Position numbers and translations under genes: made by a program. Under the pieces are notes generated by a model, which was not told where the DNA came from, did no database searches, and saw only the letters and a list, made by a program, of their open reading frames with translations. This document shows positions 16,294 to 25,046 of a stretch of 64,000 nucleotides of DNA, piece after piece. The DNA is from an uncultured Veillonellaceae bacterium. GTDB taxonomy: Bacteria; Bacillota; Negativicutes; Veillonellales; Dialisteraceae. The DNA lies in assembly GCA_958348245.1 (NCBI GenBank), contig CATVYJ010000001.1:62001-126000 (forward strand). The letters are read 5' to 3'. The first letter of the stretch is position 1; each line of letters begins with the position of its first letter.

Positions 16294-17067
16294 TTATAAA
16301 ACAGACGGAGCAAGGAGGAGCTCCACCGGGCAGTGGTCACTGCCGTGAATTTCAGGATGAATCGACGCGCCGGCAATGCGCCCGTCCAGTGAGGAGGACG
16401 TGAGAAAATAATCAATGCGCCATCCGATATTCCGTTCCCGCGATTTGGCAAAATAGCTCCACCACGAGTAGGCGCCGGCGGCGTCGGGATGGAGGAAGCG
16501 GAACGTATCGGTAAAACCCGCCGCAAGAAGCGCTGTCATCCGGCCGCGTTCCTCGTCGGTAAAGCCCGCGTTTTTCCGGTTTTGCGCAGGATTGGCAAGG
16601 TCGATGTCATTATGCGCCACGTTCAGATCGCCGCAGAGAACCACCGGCTTTTTCTGCGAAAGCTCCGTGAGATAGGAACGGAAATCATCTTCCCACTGCA
16701 TGCGGTAGGAGAGACGGGTGAGACCGCGCTGGCTGTTCGGGGTGTAGCACACCACGAGGTAGTGATCGGGAAATTCTGCGGTGATGAGCCGCCCTTCCTG
16801 ATCGTGCTCGGCGAGGCCCATGCCGTACGATACGGAGAGCGGTTCCCGCTTTGTAAAGAGGGCCGTGCCGCTGTAGCCTTTTTTGACCGCGCTGTTCCAG
16901 TACTGGTAATACCCCGGCAGATCGAGCGCAAGCTGTCCGGGCTGGAGTTTTGTCTCCTGGATGCAGAAACAGTCCGCGTCCAGCGCGGCGAATGCCTCCG
17001 GAAATCCCTTTTTCATGCACGCCCGGAGGCCGTTCACGTTCCAGGAAATGTATTTCAGTGGTTTCAT
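16294..17067 (-). CDS. exoA: Exodeoxyribonuclease III
   Basis: 257-residue AP endonuclease/3'-5' exonuclease of the ExoA branch, used in base-excision repair. Metal and catalytic residues are visible: WNVNGLRA (Asn10, Asn12), QETKLQ (Glu38), YTPNSQ, GDLNVAHNDID, and C-terminal GSDHCP (Asp244, His245). Length is standard. ATG on the minus strand follows AAAGGATA. It lies 78 bases ahead of the kinase gene in the same direction; co-transcription is possible. Confidence 0.95.
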   Translation of the reverse strand: MKPLKYISWNVNGLRACMKKGFPEAFAALDADCFCIQETKLQPGQLALDLPGYYQYWNSAVKKGYSGTALFTKREPLSVSYGMGLAEHDQEGRLITAEFPDHYLVVCYTPNSQRGLTRLSYRMQWEDDFRSYLTELSQKKPVVLCGDLNVAHNDIDLANPAQNRKNAGFTDEERGRMTALLAAGFTDTFRFLHPDAAGAYSWWSYFAKSRERNIGWRIDYFLTSSSLDGRIAGASIHPEIHGSDHCPVELLLAPSVL

Positions 17068-17496
17068 GCGTTATCCTTTCTGTCCATCGGAAACCCAAAA
17101 GGGAATATAGAAAATGTTTATTTCTTCTTATTATACACGTTCTTTTTGGGGAATTATACTGTTTTGAAGGGTATAAATTTATTTCATAACCTTTGCAGAG
17201 ATAGACGGGAGCACAAGCGAATTTTTATTTTCAACATTTTGGATACGGAGGAAACGCAGATTTTTTAGAGAAATGAGAAGAGATTTGCCGGATGAGAACG
17301 GAAAAGTAACGGGACAGTGACATGATCCCCGGAAGCGGCCGGTTCTCATTTTTTCCCAATGTGCCGGATAGATTCGGCAGAGAACGGACGGACAGGCGGC
17401 AGGGGAATTTCCGGCAAAGGCCGGCGCGGCGCTCATGGTATAATGAAGAAAATTGCAGCAGGGTGCGGCGGGAGATCCCGCAGAAAGGAGCTTTTC
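17068..17496 (+). other. Intergenic region with candidate small RNA
   Basis: 429 bases without a convincing gene. The left part is AT-rich and holds minus-strand promoter-like TATAAT boxes for exoA. A plus-strand TATAAA near 17171 could start a transcript of about 180 bases ending at the hairpin 17292-17354. A 15-codon reading frame starting near 17273 has no good ribosome site. A TATAAT at 17439-17444 probably serves the ACT-domain gene. Confidence 0.35.
17292..17354 (+). terminator. Hairpin terminator in exoA-ACT intergenic region
   Basis: ATGAGAAC 17292-17299 pairs with GTTCTCAT 17342-17349, with inner CGGG/CCCG pairing, followed by six T. No annotated plus-strand gene precedes it. Confidence 0.65.
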
Positions 17497-17769
17497 ATGA
17501 AAAAAATCGTAGTCACTGTCCTCGGCGCAGACCGGGTCGGCATCATCGCCGGCGTATCCGCCGGGCTGGCCAGCCATCAGATCAATACTCTTTCCGTATC
17601 GCAGGCCATTGTAGACGGCATGTTCAATATGGTGCTCATATGCGATATGGAGCAGTCGCCGGACACGCTCGCCGTCATTCAGGAAGAACTGGGCAACGTG
17701 GGCGAAGCGCTCGGGGTGGAAGTGCGGGCGCAGCTGGCGGATGTGTTCTATGCGATGCACCGCATCTGA
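17497..17769 (+). CDS. ACT domain protein (UPF0237 family)
   Basis: 90 residues forming one ACT domain (MKKIVVTVLGADRVGIIAGV), related to the regulatory domains of glycine-cleavage repressor-type proteins. ACT domains bind amino acids or other small ligands. ATG 17497 has AGAAAGGAG upstream. It lies 11 bases before the PFL-family gene, an arrangement conserved in many Firmicutes, which suggests that the ACT protein regulates or senses for its partner. No experimental function known to me. Confidence 0.9.
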   Translation: MKKIVVTVLGADRVGIIAGVSAGLASHQINTLSVSQAIVDGMFNMVLICDMEQSPDTLAVIQEELGNVGEALGVEVRAQLADVFYAMHRI

Positions 17770-17780
17770 GGGAGGACGCC

Positions 17781-19139
17781 ATGCTGGACTTTGAAGACAT
17801 TCTTGCCACGGAGCGCATGTTTGACCAGAATAAGCTGGACGTGCGCACCATCACCATGGGAATCTCCCTGCTCGGGTGCGTTTCCGACGATGAAGCCGTG
17901 CTGTGCCGGAAAATTTACGATACCATCTGCGGGAAGGCGGAGCATCTCACGGAAGTGAGCCGCGCCATTTCCGCCGAGTACGGCGTGCCCATCGTAAATC
18001 GGCGCATTTCCGTCACGCCCATTGCGCTGGTGGCGGGCGGATGCGGCGCGCGGAATTATGTGAAGATTGCCGAGACCATGCAGCGTGCGGCAGATACGCT
18101 GGGCATCGATATTATGGGCGGATTTTCCGCGCTGGTGGACCGGGGGATGACCGCCTCCGATGAGATCCTGTTTACATCGATTCCGGAAGCGCTTGCATCG
18201 ACGAAAAGCATCTGCAGTTCCGTCGCGGTGGGCTCCACCAAGGCGGGCATCAATATGGACGCGGTGCGCCGCGTGGGGGAAATCGTGAAAGATCTGGCGG
18301 AGCGCACGAAGGAAACCGATGCGGACGGATGCACGAAATTTGTGGCGTTCTGCAATGCCGTGGAGGACAATCCGTTTATGGCCGGCGCGTTTCACGGCGT
18401 GACGAACGGCGACTGCGCCATTCATGTGGGAGTTTCCGGGCCGGGCGTGGTGAAGCACGCGCTGGAGGCGGTAAAGGGCGCGCCTTTTGACGTAGTGGCA
18501 AAAACCATTAAAGATACGGCGTTCATGATTACCCGCCTCGGCCAGATGGTGGCGCAGGCCGCGACGGAGCGGCTTCATGTGCCCTTCGGCATTATCGATC
18601 TGTCTCTTGCGCCCACGGCGGCGGTAGGGGACAGCGTGGCGGCCGTGTTGGAGGAAATGGGGCTCGAAAGTTGCGGCGGCCCGGGAACGACGGCGGCGCT
18701 GGCGCTTCTGAACGACGCGGTGAAGAAAGGCGGCCTCATGGCGTCCTCCAGCGTAGGCGGCCTTTCCGGCGCGTTTATCCCGGTGAGCGAGGACCTGGGG
18801 ATGATCCAGGCGGTGCAGCGGGGCAGCCTTACGCTGGAAAAGCTCGAAGCGATGACCTGTGTGTGTTCGGTGGGGCTCGATATGATTGCCGTGCCGGGAG
18901 ATACCAGCGCGGCCACCATTTCCGCCATTCTCGCCGACGAGGCGGCGATCGGCATGATCAATAACAAAACCACGGCGGTGCGGCTCATCCCGGCGCCGGG
19001 AAAGAAGCCCGGCGACATGGTGACTTTCGGCGGCCTCATGGGATATGCTCCGGTGATCGATGTGAACCGCTTCCGCGCAGACGAATTCATCGCCCGGGGC
19101 GGGCGCATCCCTGCGCCCCTCCGGTCGCTCACGAACTGA
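17781..19139 (+). CDS. PFL family protein (UPF0210/DUF711)
   Basis: 452 residues, full length for the family, whose fold resembles pyruvate formate-lyase but which lacks the glycyl-radical loop. Conserved stretches include RTITMGISLLGC, VNRRISVTPIA, ALVDRGMT and VPGDTSAATISAI. ATG 17781 follows GGGAGG. It is the second gene of a two-gene operon with the ACT protein. Biochemical role unestablished; a metabolic enzyme or folding partner controlled by an amino acid is an inference from the ACT neighbour. Confidence 0.9.
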   Translation: MLDFEDILATERMFDQNKLDVRTITMGISLLGCVSDDEAVLCRKIYDTICGKAEHLTEVSRAISAEYGVPIVNRRISVTPIALVAGGCGARNYVKIAETMQRAADTLGIDIMGGFSALVDRGMTASDEILFTSIPEALASTKSICSSVAVGSTKAGINMDAVRRVGEIVKDLAERTKETDADGCTKFVAFCNAVEDNPFMAGAFHGVTNGDCAIHVGVSGPGVVKHALEAVKGAPFDVVAKTIKDTAFMITRLGQMVAQAATERLHVPFGIIDLSLAPTAAVGDSVAAVLEEMGLESCGGPGTTAALALLNDAVKKGGLMASSSVGGLSGAFIPVSEDLGMIQAVQRGSLTLEKLEAMTCVCSVGLDMIAVPGDTSAATISAILADEAAIGMINNKTTAVRLIPAPGKKPGDMVTFGGLMGYAPVIDVNRFRADEFIARGGRIPAPLRSLTN

Positions 19140-19177
19140 TATGATATACTGAAATCAGAAGGAGAGGAGGCGGGGAT

Positions 19178-19819
19178 ATGGAACTGCTTCAGCATCCCGT
19201 GATCGAAGCGATTCTGGCAGCGCTTATTTTCATTTCCGTTCTGGTGGAAATCAAAACCGCGGGATTTTCGGGCGGCGGACTTGTGGCGGCGCTTTTCGGA
19301 CTGCTGCTTCTGTGGAGCCACTGGTACGATACGGCATGGCCCATGGCGGAGGCGGCGCTCTTCTTCGGCGGGCTGGTGCTGATCGTTCTGGATCTGCTGT
19401 TTCTGGCGACGGGCGCGGCGGCGGTGGCCGGTCTCGTATCCATCGCGGCAGCGCTGTATTTTCTCTTCGGCGCGGATGGACAGGCCATGTATATCCTCGC
19501 TGCGGGGCTGACGGCGGCGGTGGCGGGGCTCTGCCTCATCGCGCGCCGCCTGTCGGAGAACCGCCTGTGGAAGCGCATCTCGCTTTCTCTCAGCCTGACA
19601 TCGCAGAAAGGCTATGTGTCGTCGGCGGAAGACCTTTCCCGGTGGGAAGGACGGCGGGGCACGGCCCGGACGGTGCTCCGCCCCGCGGGCAAAGTGGAAA
19701 TCGACGGCACGGTGCTCGACGCGGTGTCGCAGGGCGACTTCGTGGAAGCGGGCCGTCCCGTCGTGGTGGTCAAAGCGGAGTCCAATCGCGTGGTGGTGCG
19801 GGAAACGCCCGCAGAGTAA
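19178..19819 (+). CDS. NfeD family membrane protein
   Basis: 213 residues: about four or five hydrophobic helices in residues 8-125, then a cytosolic OB-fold domain at about 150-210 (GTARTVLRPAGKVEIDGTVLDAVS). It belongs to the short NfeD class that lacks the ClpP-like protease domain and accompanies flotillins in membrane microdomains. ATG 19178 follows AGGAGGCGG. FloA comes 25 bases later, the classical nfeD-floA pair. Confidence 0.9.
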   Translation: MELLQHPVIEAILAALIFISVLVEIKTAGFSGGGLVAALFGLLLLWSHWYDTAWPMAEAALFFGGLVLIVLDLLFLATGAAAVAGLVSIAAALYFLFGADGQAMYILAAGLTAAVAGLCLIARRLSENRLWKRISLSLSLTSQKGYVSSAEDLSRWEGRRGTARTVLRPAGKVEIDGTVLDAVSQGDFVEAGRPVVVVKAESNRVVVRETPAE

Positions 19820-19844
19820 CGACCCTTATATAAGGAGGATGGCT

Positions 19845-20822
19845 ATGATAGTTGCAGTCCCGGTAATTACGTTTGTGCTTGTCGTTCTGGCGGCGGCGCT
19901 CTTTTTCCATTTCGTGCCGGTGGGCCTGTGGATTTCCGCGCTCGCCGCGGATGTGCGCATTTCTCTTTTCAATCTGGTGGGCATGCGTATCCGCCGGGTA
20001 TCGCCCCGGATGATTGTGCTGCCTCTCATCAAAGGGACGAAGGCAGGCCTCGGCCTCAATGCGAACCAGCTGGAAGCGCACTACCTCGCAGGGGGCAATG
20101 TGGACAACGTGGTGGATGCGCTCATTGCGGCGCACCGCGCGCAGATTTCCCTCAGTTTTGAGCAGGCGGCGGCGATCGATCTGGCCGGGCGCGACGTGCT
20201 GGAAGCGGTGCAGATGAGCGTCAATCCGAAAGTTATCGAGACGCCTACCATTTCCGCTGTCGCAAAGAACGGCATCGAACTCAAGGTGCGCGCCCGCGTA
20301 ACCGTGCGGGCGAATATTGACCGGCTCGTGGGCGGCGCGGGGGAAGCAACCATCATCGCCCGCGTGGGCGAAGGCATCGTCACGACCGTAGGCTCTTCGG
20401 AACATCATACGGACGTGTTGGAAAATCCGGATCACATTTCCCGCACGGTGCTCGGCAAAGGGCTCGATTCGGGTACGGCCTTTGAAATCCTCTCCATCGA
20501 TATCGCCGACGTGGACGTGGGACGCAATATCGGGGCGCAGCTCCAGACGGATCAGGCGGAAGCGGACAAAAAGATCGCACAGGCCCGGGCGGAAGAACGG
20601 CGCGCCATGGCGGTGGCGAAGGAGCAGGAGATGAAGGCGTATACCCAGGAAATGCAGGCCAAAGTGGTGGAGGCCCAGGCGGATGTGCCCCGGGCCATGG
20701 CGGAAGCGCTGCGGGAAGGGCACCTGGGCGTGATGGATTATTACAATCTGCAGAATATCGCCGCCGATACGGATATGCGGCAGACCATCGCCGGCAGAAG
20801 CGGTGAAACGGACGGGCGGTAA
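19845..20822 (+). CDS. floA: Flotillin-like protein FloA
   Basis: 325 residues. An N-terminal membrane hairpin (MIVAVPVITFVLVVLAAALF), a PHB/SPFH domain at about 40-220, and a Glu-Ala-rich coiled coil at about 235-300 (QARAEERRAMAVAKEQEMKA). FloA scaffolds functional membrane microdomains. The ATG at 19845 is used because the AAGGAGG directly abuts an earlier ATG at 19839. It is transcribed with nfeD and followed by two orphan genes that are probably part of the operon. Confidence 0.92.
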   Translation: MIVAVPVITFVLVVLAAALFFHFVPVGLWISALAADVRISLFNLVGMRIRRVSPRMIVLPLIKGTKAGLGLNANQLEAHYLAGGNVDNVVDALIAAHRAQISLSFEQAAAIDLAGRDVLEAVQMSVNPKVIETPTISAVAKNGIELKVRARVTVRANIDRLVGGAGEATIIARVGEGIVTTVGSSEHHTDVLENPDHISRTVLGKGLDSGTAFEILSIDIADVDVGRNIGAQLQTDQAEADKKIAQARAEERRAMAVAKEQEMKAYTQEMQAKVVEAQADVPRAMAEALREGHLGVMDYYNLQNIAADTDMRQTIAGRSGETDGR

Positions 20823-20843
20823 CCATCCCGGGAGGACAGGATC

Positions 20844-21470
20844 ATGGATTGGCTGAATATATTTTTCTTCGCGGCGCTGATCTATTTCTTCTCGTCCCTC
20901 CAGAAACGGCGTAAGAGCGGGCGCACGCCGGACGAACGGTCCGGGGAATCCGGAAGGCCGGAGGAACCACCGGCGCAGGCAGAGCGGCAGAACCCGCCTC
21001 CGCCGCAGCGGACGCGCACGGAGGGCCGTCCCGCGCCGGCCTCTCCGAAAGAATCGGCGCCGGGGAGCTACGATTATGAAGCGTTCCGGAAGAAGCTGCG
21101 CCGCGCGTGGAAGCTGGATCAGCCGGAACCGGCGGACCGGAACGAAACGTCGGTGAATGAGGCCCGGACGGAAGCGGCAGCTCCGGCGCGTCCGGACGCG
21201 GTGCCTCGTCAGACGCCGGCGGCAGAAGCGGACGCGGCGGAGCGGGCGAGGCAGCGGCGCTATGCGGAGTATCTGCGGCGCATTCCCGTCCCGGAACCAT
21301 CTGCGGATGCGTCTCCCCGTCCTGCCGTTTCTGCGGTGGAACAAACCGGCCGGGCGGCAGAGCGTCCCTGGAGCGAGCAGGATGTACGCCGATGGATGGT
21401 ATATGACGCCGTCTTCGGCGATCCCCGGAGCCGCCGGCCATGGACGCCGCCGCGGGGCGGACGGAAGTAA
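20844..21470 (+). CDS. Hypothetical single-span protein with disordered tail
   Basis: 208 residues, not recognised. Residues 1-20 (MDWLNIFFFAALIYFFSSLQ) form one membrane helix; the rest is rich in Pro, Glu, Arg and Ala and probably disordered, with two short conserved-looking patches, YDYEAFRKKLRRAWKL near residue 75 and DVRRWMVYDAVFGDPRSR near the C-terminus. It lies 21 bases after floA with a GGGAGG ribosome site. Position suggests a membrane-anchored accessory of the FloA/NfeD unit; this is inference. Confidence 0.75.
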   Translation: MDWLNIFFFAALIYFFSSLQKRRKSGRTPDERSGESGRPEEPPAQAERQNPPPPQRTRTEGRPAPASPKESAPGSYDYEAFRKKLRRAWKLDQPEPADRNETSVNEARTEAAAPARPDAVPRQTPAAEADAAERARQRRYAEYLRRIPVPEPSADASPRPAVSAVEQTGRAAERPWSEQDVRRWMVYDAVFGDPRSRRPWTPPRGGRK

Positions 21471-21471
21471 T

Positions 21472-21978
21472 ATGCTGGACAGATATGACAAAGACGTGTA
21501 CGGTGTGCCTGAGTGGGCAGGACGCCGGGCGAAAGCCTGGACCGCTGCAGTATCCGTGCTGTACGCGCTGCTTGCGGCGGTGCTTATCGTATGGGGCGTG
21601 AACGGACGGTGGATGCGGCTCTTTCCGGCATGCGCGGCGGTACTCTTTTTTCTCTGGCGGATTCACCGCCTTCATGAGCCGGTCGTACTGGTCTGTCGGG
21701 ATGCGCTTCTCGTCCTGGCGCCGGGCGCAGGGGGAGAAGGCTGGCGGGGATGGCTCCGGCCGGTTTATTATGTCATTGATTATGATGATGTCGCAGGATT
21801 TTCTCCGCGATGGCATGAAATCTATGTGGGGACGGAAACCGAAGGAGGACTCGCACGGGTGCCCGCGCCGCTCTCCCATCTCACCCCTGCGGCACGGGAA
21901 ACGCTGTGCCGGCGCATTGAAGAAAAGCAGCGCCGCTGGATGATTCCGGAAGTGGAAAGAAAGGACAGGCATGACTGA
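21472..21978 (+). CDS. Hypothetical two-helix membrane protein
   Basis: 168 residues, not recognised. Two hydrophobic helices at about 25-45 and 50-62, followed by a soluble domain (YYVIDYDDVAGFSPRWHEIYVG) resembling a small PH-like or DUF domain found after membrane anchors. ATG 21472 is one base after the stop of the previous gene; its own end overlaps the racemase start by 8 bases, so all three genes are coupled. Confidence 0.75.
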   Translation: MLDRYDKDVYGVPEWAGRRAKAWTAAVSVLYALLAAVLIVWGVNGRWMRLFPACAAVLFFLWRIHRLHEPVVLVCRDALLVLAPGAGGEGWRGWLRPVYYVIDYDDVAGFSPRWHEIYVGTETEGGLARVPAPLSHLTPAARETLCRRIEEKQRRWMIPEVERKDRHD

Positions 21979-22813
21979 CACAGAGACAACGGAACAGCTT
22001 CATTTCGTAAAAACGGACCCATCGGGCAATATCACCATTCTCGTGCTGGATCCGGTGAATGAGAAATCGCAGAGCGGGCTGGCGCGGACCCTGATGACGG
22101 CGGGAAGCATATCTGCCGAGCAGGTGGCGTTCCTCGACGGGCATCCGCCCCGGCCGTGCGATCTGGGAATCCGCATGATGGGTGGAGAATTCTGCGGGAA
22201 TGCAGTGCGTTCCGCCGCGGCGTGGCTTGTTTTTGACCGGGAACGGTGGCAGCCTGTCATGGCGGAGGGAGAAGAAATATCCTTTGCCATTGCCTGTTCC
22301 GGCATTGAGCACAACGTGCGGTGCACCGTGCGCGCATCGGGCCGCGCCGTATTCGATGTAACGGCGGAGATGCCGCTGCCCTCGGCGGTGGCATCTGTCG
22401 AAGCGGGCGGGCGCGCTTTCTGGCGGGCCGATTTCCGGGGGATCACCCATTACTGCTGCTGCGGGCCGATGCCTCCGGAGGAAGAGAAAAGGGACATTGT
22501 CCGCGCGGTGCTCCGGGAATATCCCGTATCCTCCGGCGAAGCAGCGGGCATTCTTTTCTGGGACAGACACCGGCTTGATCCCTTCGTCTATGTGAAAGAC
22601 ACGGACACGCTGGTGAATGAGTCGAGCTGCGGAAGCGGCACCGCGGCGGTGGCGGCATGCCTGGCCGTGGAAGCGAATGGTTCGGTCCGCATCGACGCCG
22701 TGCAGGCGGGAGGACTTATTTATGGAGAAGCCCATGCGGAAAACGGACGCGTTCTTTCCGTACGCATCGGCGGTCCCGTACGCATTGCCGCCGAGGGCAT
22801 GGCTTATGTATAA
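21971..22813 (+). CDS. DapF-fold, PLP-independent amino-acid racemase/epimerase
   Basis: 280 residues. The diaminopimelate-epimerase fold uses two cysteines as acid/base. The first is in GGEFCGNAVR (about residue 75) and the second in ESSCGSGTAA (about 220), both intact. The surrounding sequence differs from typical DapF, and it lies in a membrane-protein operon rather than a lysine operon; relatives include histidine racemase of metallophore synthesis. Substrate therefore open. Start ATG overlaps the preceding gene by 8 bases. Confidence 0.7.
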   Translation: MTDTETTEQLHFVKTDPSGNITILVLDPVNEKSQSGLARTLMTAGSISAEQVAFLDGHPPRPCDLGIRMMGGEFCGNAVRSAAAWLVFDRERWQPVMAEGEEISFAIACSGIEHNVRCTVRASGRAVFDVTAEMPLPSAVASVEAGGRAFWRADFRGITHYCCCGPMPPEEEKRDIVRAVLREYPVSSGEAAGILFWDRHRLDPFVYVKDTDTLVNESSCGSGTAAVAACLAVEANGSVRIDAVQAGGLIYGEAHAENGRVLSVRIGGPVRIAAEGMAYV

Positions 22814-22827
22814 AAGGAGGGATTCTC

Positions 22828-23348
22828 ATGGAATTTTTTGATACGCTTCATATGCGGCAGTCCGTGCGGGCTATACCGCCGAACCGGTGGCGCGGAAAGA
22901 CATCGATGCCATTCTTGAAGCGGCGCAGCTTGCGCCGGTGGGCATGCACAACAGCAAAGGATACATGCTGACGGTGATCACCAGCCCGGCCGTGCTGGCC
23001 TGCATGAAAGAGACCTTTACGGCGGTGACGGGAAAGGCGGCAGACCCATCATACGGAGCGCCTCTTTTCATCCTCGTGTCGAAGACGGCGGAGGCCATTG
23101 AGGAAATCGCCAAGTACGACGCGGCGTGCCTGATTGAAAACATGCATCTCGCCGCGGCGGATCTCGGCCTCGGCTCGGTGTATATCCACGGCATGATTTT
23201 CTCCATCCGCGGGGAAAAGAAATGGCAGGAAATGGCGGGCCTCCCTGCGGACGCGGTGCCGCTGTGCGGCCTCGCCGTGGGGCACAGCGCGCAGACGCTT
23301 CGGCCCCGTCCGGCAAAAGACAATTTCAAAGTGACGTTTGCGGAATGA
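22828..23348 (+). pseudogene. Nitroreductase family gene, broken by a single-base frameshift
   Basis: The ATG at 22828 with AGGAGG upstream encodes MEFFDTLHMRQSVRA, a typical nitroreductase N-terminus. The continuation YTAEPVARKDIDAILEAAQ is found one frame away, so one base is missing near 22866-22876. The second frame then runs intact to 23348 with flavin-protein features (LAPVGMHNSKGY, LGLGSVYIHGMIF). In the first frame translation stops at 22971. Joined, it would be about 173 residues, normal for the family. Either a recent mutation or a sequencing error. A terminator follows. Confidence 0.85.
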
Positions 23349-23355
23349 TGTACAG

Positions 23356-23384
23356 GCAGGACGGCGGCGGCTGTCCTGCTTTTT
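23356..23384 (+). terminator. Terminator after nfeD-floA-nitroreductase operon
   Basis: GCAGGAC 23356-23362 pairs with GTCCTGC 23373-23379, followed by TTTTT. Confidence 0.88.
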
Positions 23385-23492
23385 GCACGGCGGACCGCGC
23401 GGGCAGGCCGCGGAGGCGGATGGAAAATGCGCGGCGCGATAGAAATTCACAGGATGAACCTTTATAATAAAGAAAGCGCCTGCATGGCATTC

Positions 23493-23521
23493 TTGCGGCG
23501 CCCGGACGCCTTTGCTACAAT
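23493..23521 (+). promoter_or_regulatory. Promoter of glmU
   Basis: TTGCGG 23493-23498, 17-base spacer, TACAAT 23516-23521. Confidence 0.75.
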
Positions 23522-23569
23522 AAGAGCGCCGGTCTCCGGCATATTTTTTCAGCAACTGGGGGAACAGCA

Positions 23570-24943
23570 ATGAACGATATAACCGCCGTGATTCTTGCGG
23601 CCGGCATGGGAACGAGGATGAAGTCCGATATTCCCAAGGTGCTGCACAAAGTGAACGGGATTTCCATGATCGAACAGGTCATCCGTGTGGTCAAGGAAGC
23701 GGGATGCGCCTCGTGCCTCGCGATCACCGGATACAAAGGAGACATGGTGCGCGAAGCCGTGGGAGACGCGGCGGACTATGCAGAGCAGAAAGAACAGCTC
23801 GGTACGGGCCACGCGGTGATGCAGGCGGCGCCGTATCTTGAAGGGAAAAAGGGCTACGTGCTTGTTATCTGCGGCGACACGCCTCTCCTTCGGAGTGAAA
23901 CGATCCGCGCGCTCATTGACGAATGCCGCGAAAAGAACGCCGCCGCGGCGGTGCTCACCGCCGTGATGGACAATCCGTTCGGATACGGCCGGATCATCCG
24001 CGACGGCGAAGGCCACATGGTGCGCATCGTGGAACAGAAGGACGGCACGCCGGACGAGCTCGCCGTGAAGGAAATCAATACGGGAACGTACTGTTTTGAA
24101 ATCGGAGCGCTCCTGCAGGCGCTTCCGAAGCTTACCTGCGACAACGCGCAGGGAGAATACTACCTCACTGACGTATTTGAACTGATGATCCGGGAAGGGC
24201 GCTTCGTGGTGCCCGTTCCGGCGGACGATGCGGAAGAGACGATGGGCGTCAATTCGAGAAGCCAGCTCGCCGCGGCGGACAAAGTGCTCCGCCGGAGAAA
24301 GGCGGAAGCGCTCATGGCGGACGGCGTGTCCATTATCGATCCGGACCGGGTCTACATCCAGCAGGACGTAAAGGTCGGACGCGATACGGTGCTCCTTCCG
24401 GGCGTCATCCTGGAAGGGAAGACCGTTGTGGGCAGTGGCTGCCGCATCGGGCCGGATACGGAGCTGGACAACGTGATCTGCGGCGACGACAATCATTTGA
24501 ACCGCGTGTATGCTCATGACTGCACGATCGGCAGCCACAACGAAATGGGACCTTTCGTCCATCTCCGTCCGGATACGGTCATGCACGATCACATCAAAGT
24601 GGGCAATTTTGTAGAAGTGAAAAATTCCAGCGTGGGCAGCGGCACAAAGCTGCCGCACCTCATCTACTGCGGCGACGCCGATGTGGGCGAACAGGTGAAT
24701 TTCGGCTGCGGCACGGTGACCGTCAATTTTGACGGCAGGAAGAAACACCGCACCGTGGTGGACGATCATGCGTTCATCGGCTGCAATACCAATCTGGTGG
24801 CGCCGGTTCATATCGGGAAGCGCGCCTTCACCGCCGCCGGTTCCACCATTACAAAGGATGTGCCGGCGGAAGCCCTCTCCGTAGCCCGGGCAAAGCAGAA
24901 AAATATCGAACACTGGGTAAAAGAGGACACATACAAGGATTGA
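23570..24943 (+). CDS. glmU: Bifunctional GlmU (uridyltransferase/acetyltransferase)
   Basis: 457 residues. It makes UDP-GlcNAc for peptidoglycan and lipopolysaccharide. The N-terminal pyrophosphorylase (1-230) shows LAAGMGTRMKS and the GTGHAV and GDTPLL segments; the C-terminal left-handed beta-helix (250-457) carries the acetyl-CoA site with HLRP, KNSSVG and NFGCGTVTVNFDG. All usual residues appear present. ATG 23570 lies behind GGGGGAACAG. In related genomes prs and pth often follow glmU; here about 9 kb of prophage separates them. Confidence 0.97.
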   Translation: MNDITAVILAAGMGTRMKSDIPKVLHKVNGISMIEQVIRVVKEAGCASCLAITGYKGDMVREAVGDAADYAEQKEQLGTGHAVMQAAPYLEGKKGYVLVICGDTPLLRSETIRALIDECREKNAAAAVLTAVMDNPFGYGRIIRDGEGHMVRIVEQKDGTPDELAVKEINTGTYCFEIGALLQALPKLTCDNAQGEYYLTDVFELMIREGRFVVPVPADDAEETMGVNSRSQLAAADKVLRRRKAEALMADGVSIIDPDRVYIQQDVKVGRDTVLLPGVILEGKTVVGSGCRIGPDTELDNVICGDDNHLNRVYAHDCTIGSHNEMGPFVHLRPDTVMHDHIKVGNFVEVKNSSVGSGTKLPHLIYCGDADVGEQVNFGCGTVTVNFDGRKKHRTVVDDHAFIGCNTNLVAPVHIGKRAFTAAGSTITKDVPAEALSVARAKQKNIEHWVKEDTYKD

Positions 24944-24975
24944 TGTGGTAAAATTATTTTTAGAAAAAACAAAGA

Positions 24976-25002
24976 GAAATCCCCGATAATATCGGGGATT
25001 TC
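24976..25002. terminator. Palindromic terminator between glmU and integrase
   Basis: A 12-bp stem (24976-24987 with 24991-25002) with a 3-base loop. The T-tract is weak on the plus strand and good on the minus strand, so it probably also ends the integrase transcript. Confidence 0.75.
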
Positions 25003-25010
25003 TTGTATTT

Positions 25011-25030
25011 GGGCAGAAAAAAAGGCAGAA
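25011..25030 (+). repeat. Left direct repeat (candidate attL)
   Basis: GGGCAG, seven A, GGCAGAA. The same sequence with six A lies at 33902-33920. It sits just beyond the integrase 3' end. Either the crossover site or an integrase arm-binding site. Confidence 0.6.
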
Positions 25031-25046
25031 AAAATTTCCTAAAAAA

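Noticed and set aside
21971..22813. Housekeeping diaminopimelate epimerase dapF
   Set aside because: Catalytic cysteines fit the fold, but motif surroundings and membrane-operon context do not single out diaminopimelate; symbol not assigned.
25011..25034. CRISPR-like or satellite repeat
   Set aside because: Only two copies, 8.9 kb apart, one at each prophage end; better explained as attachment or integrase arm sites.
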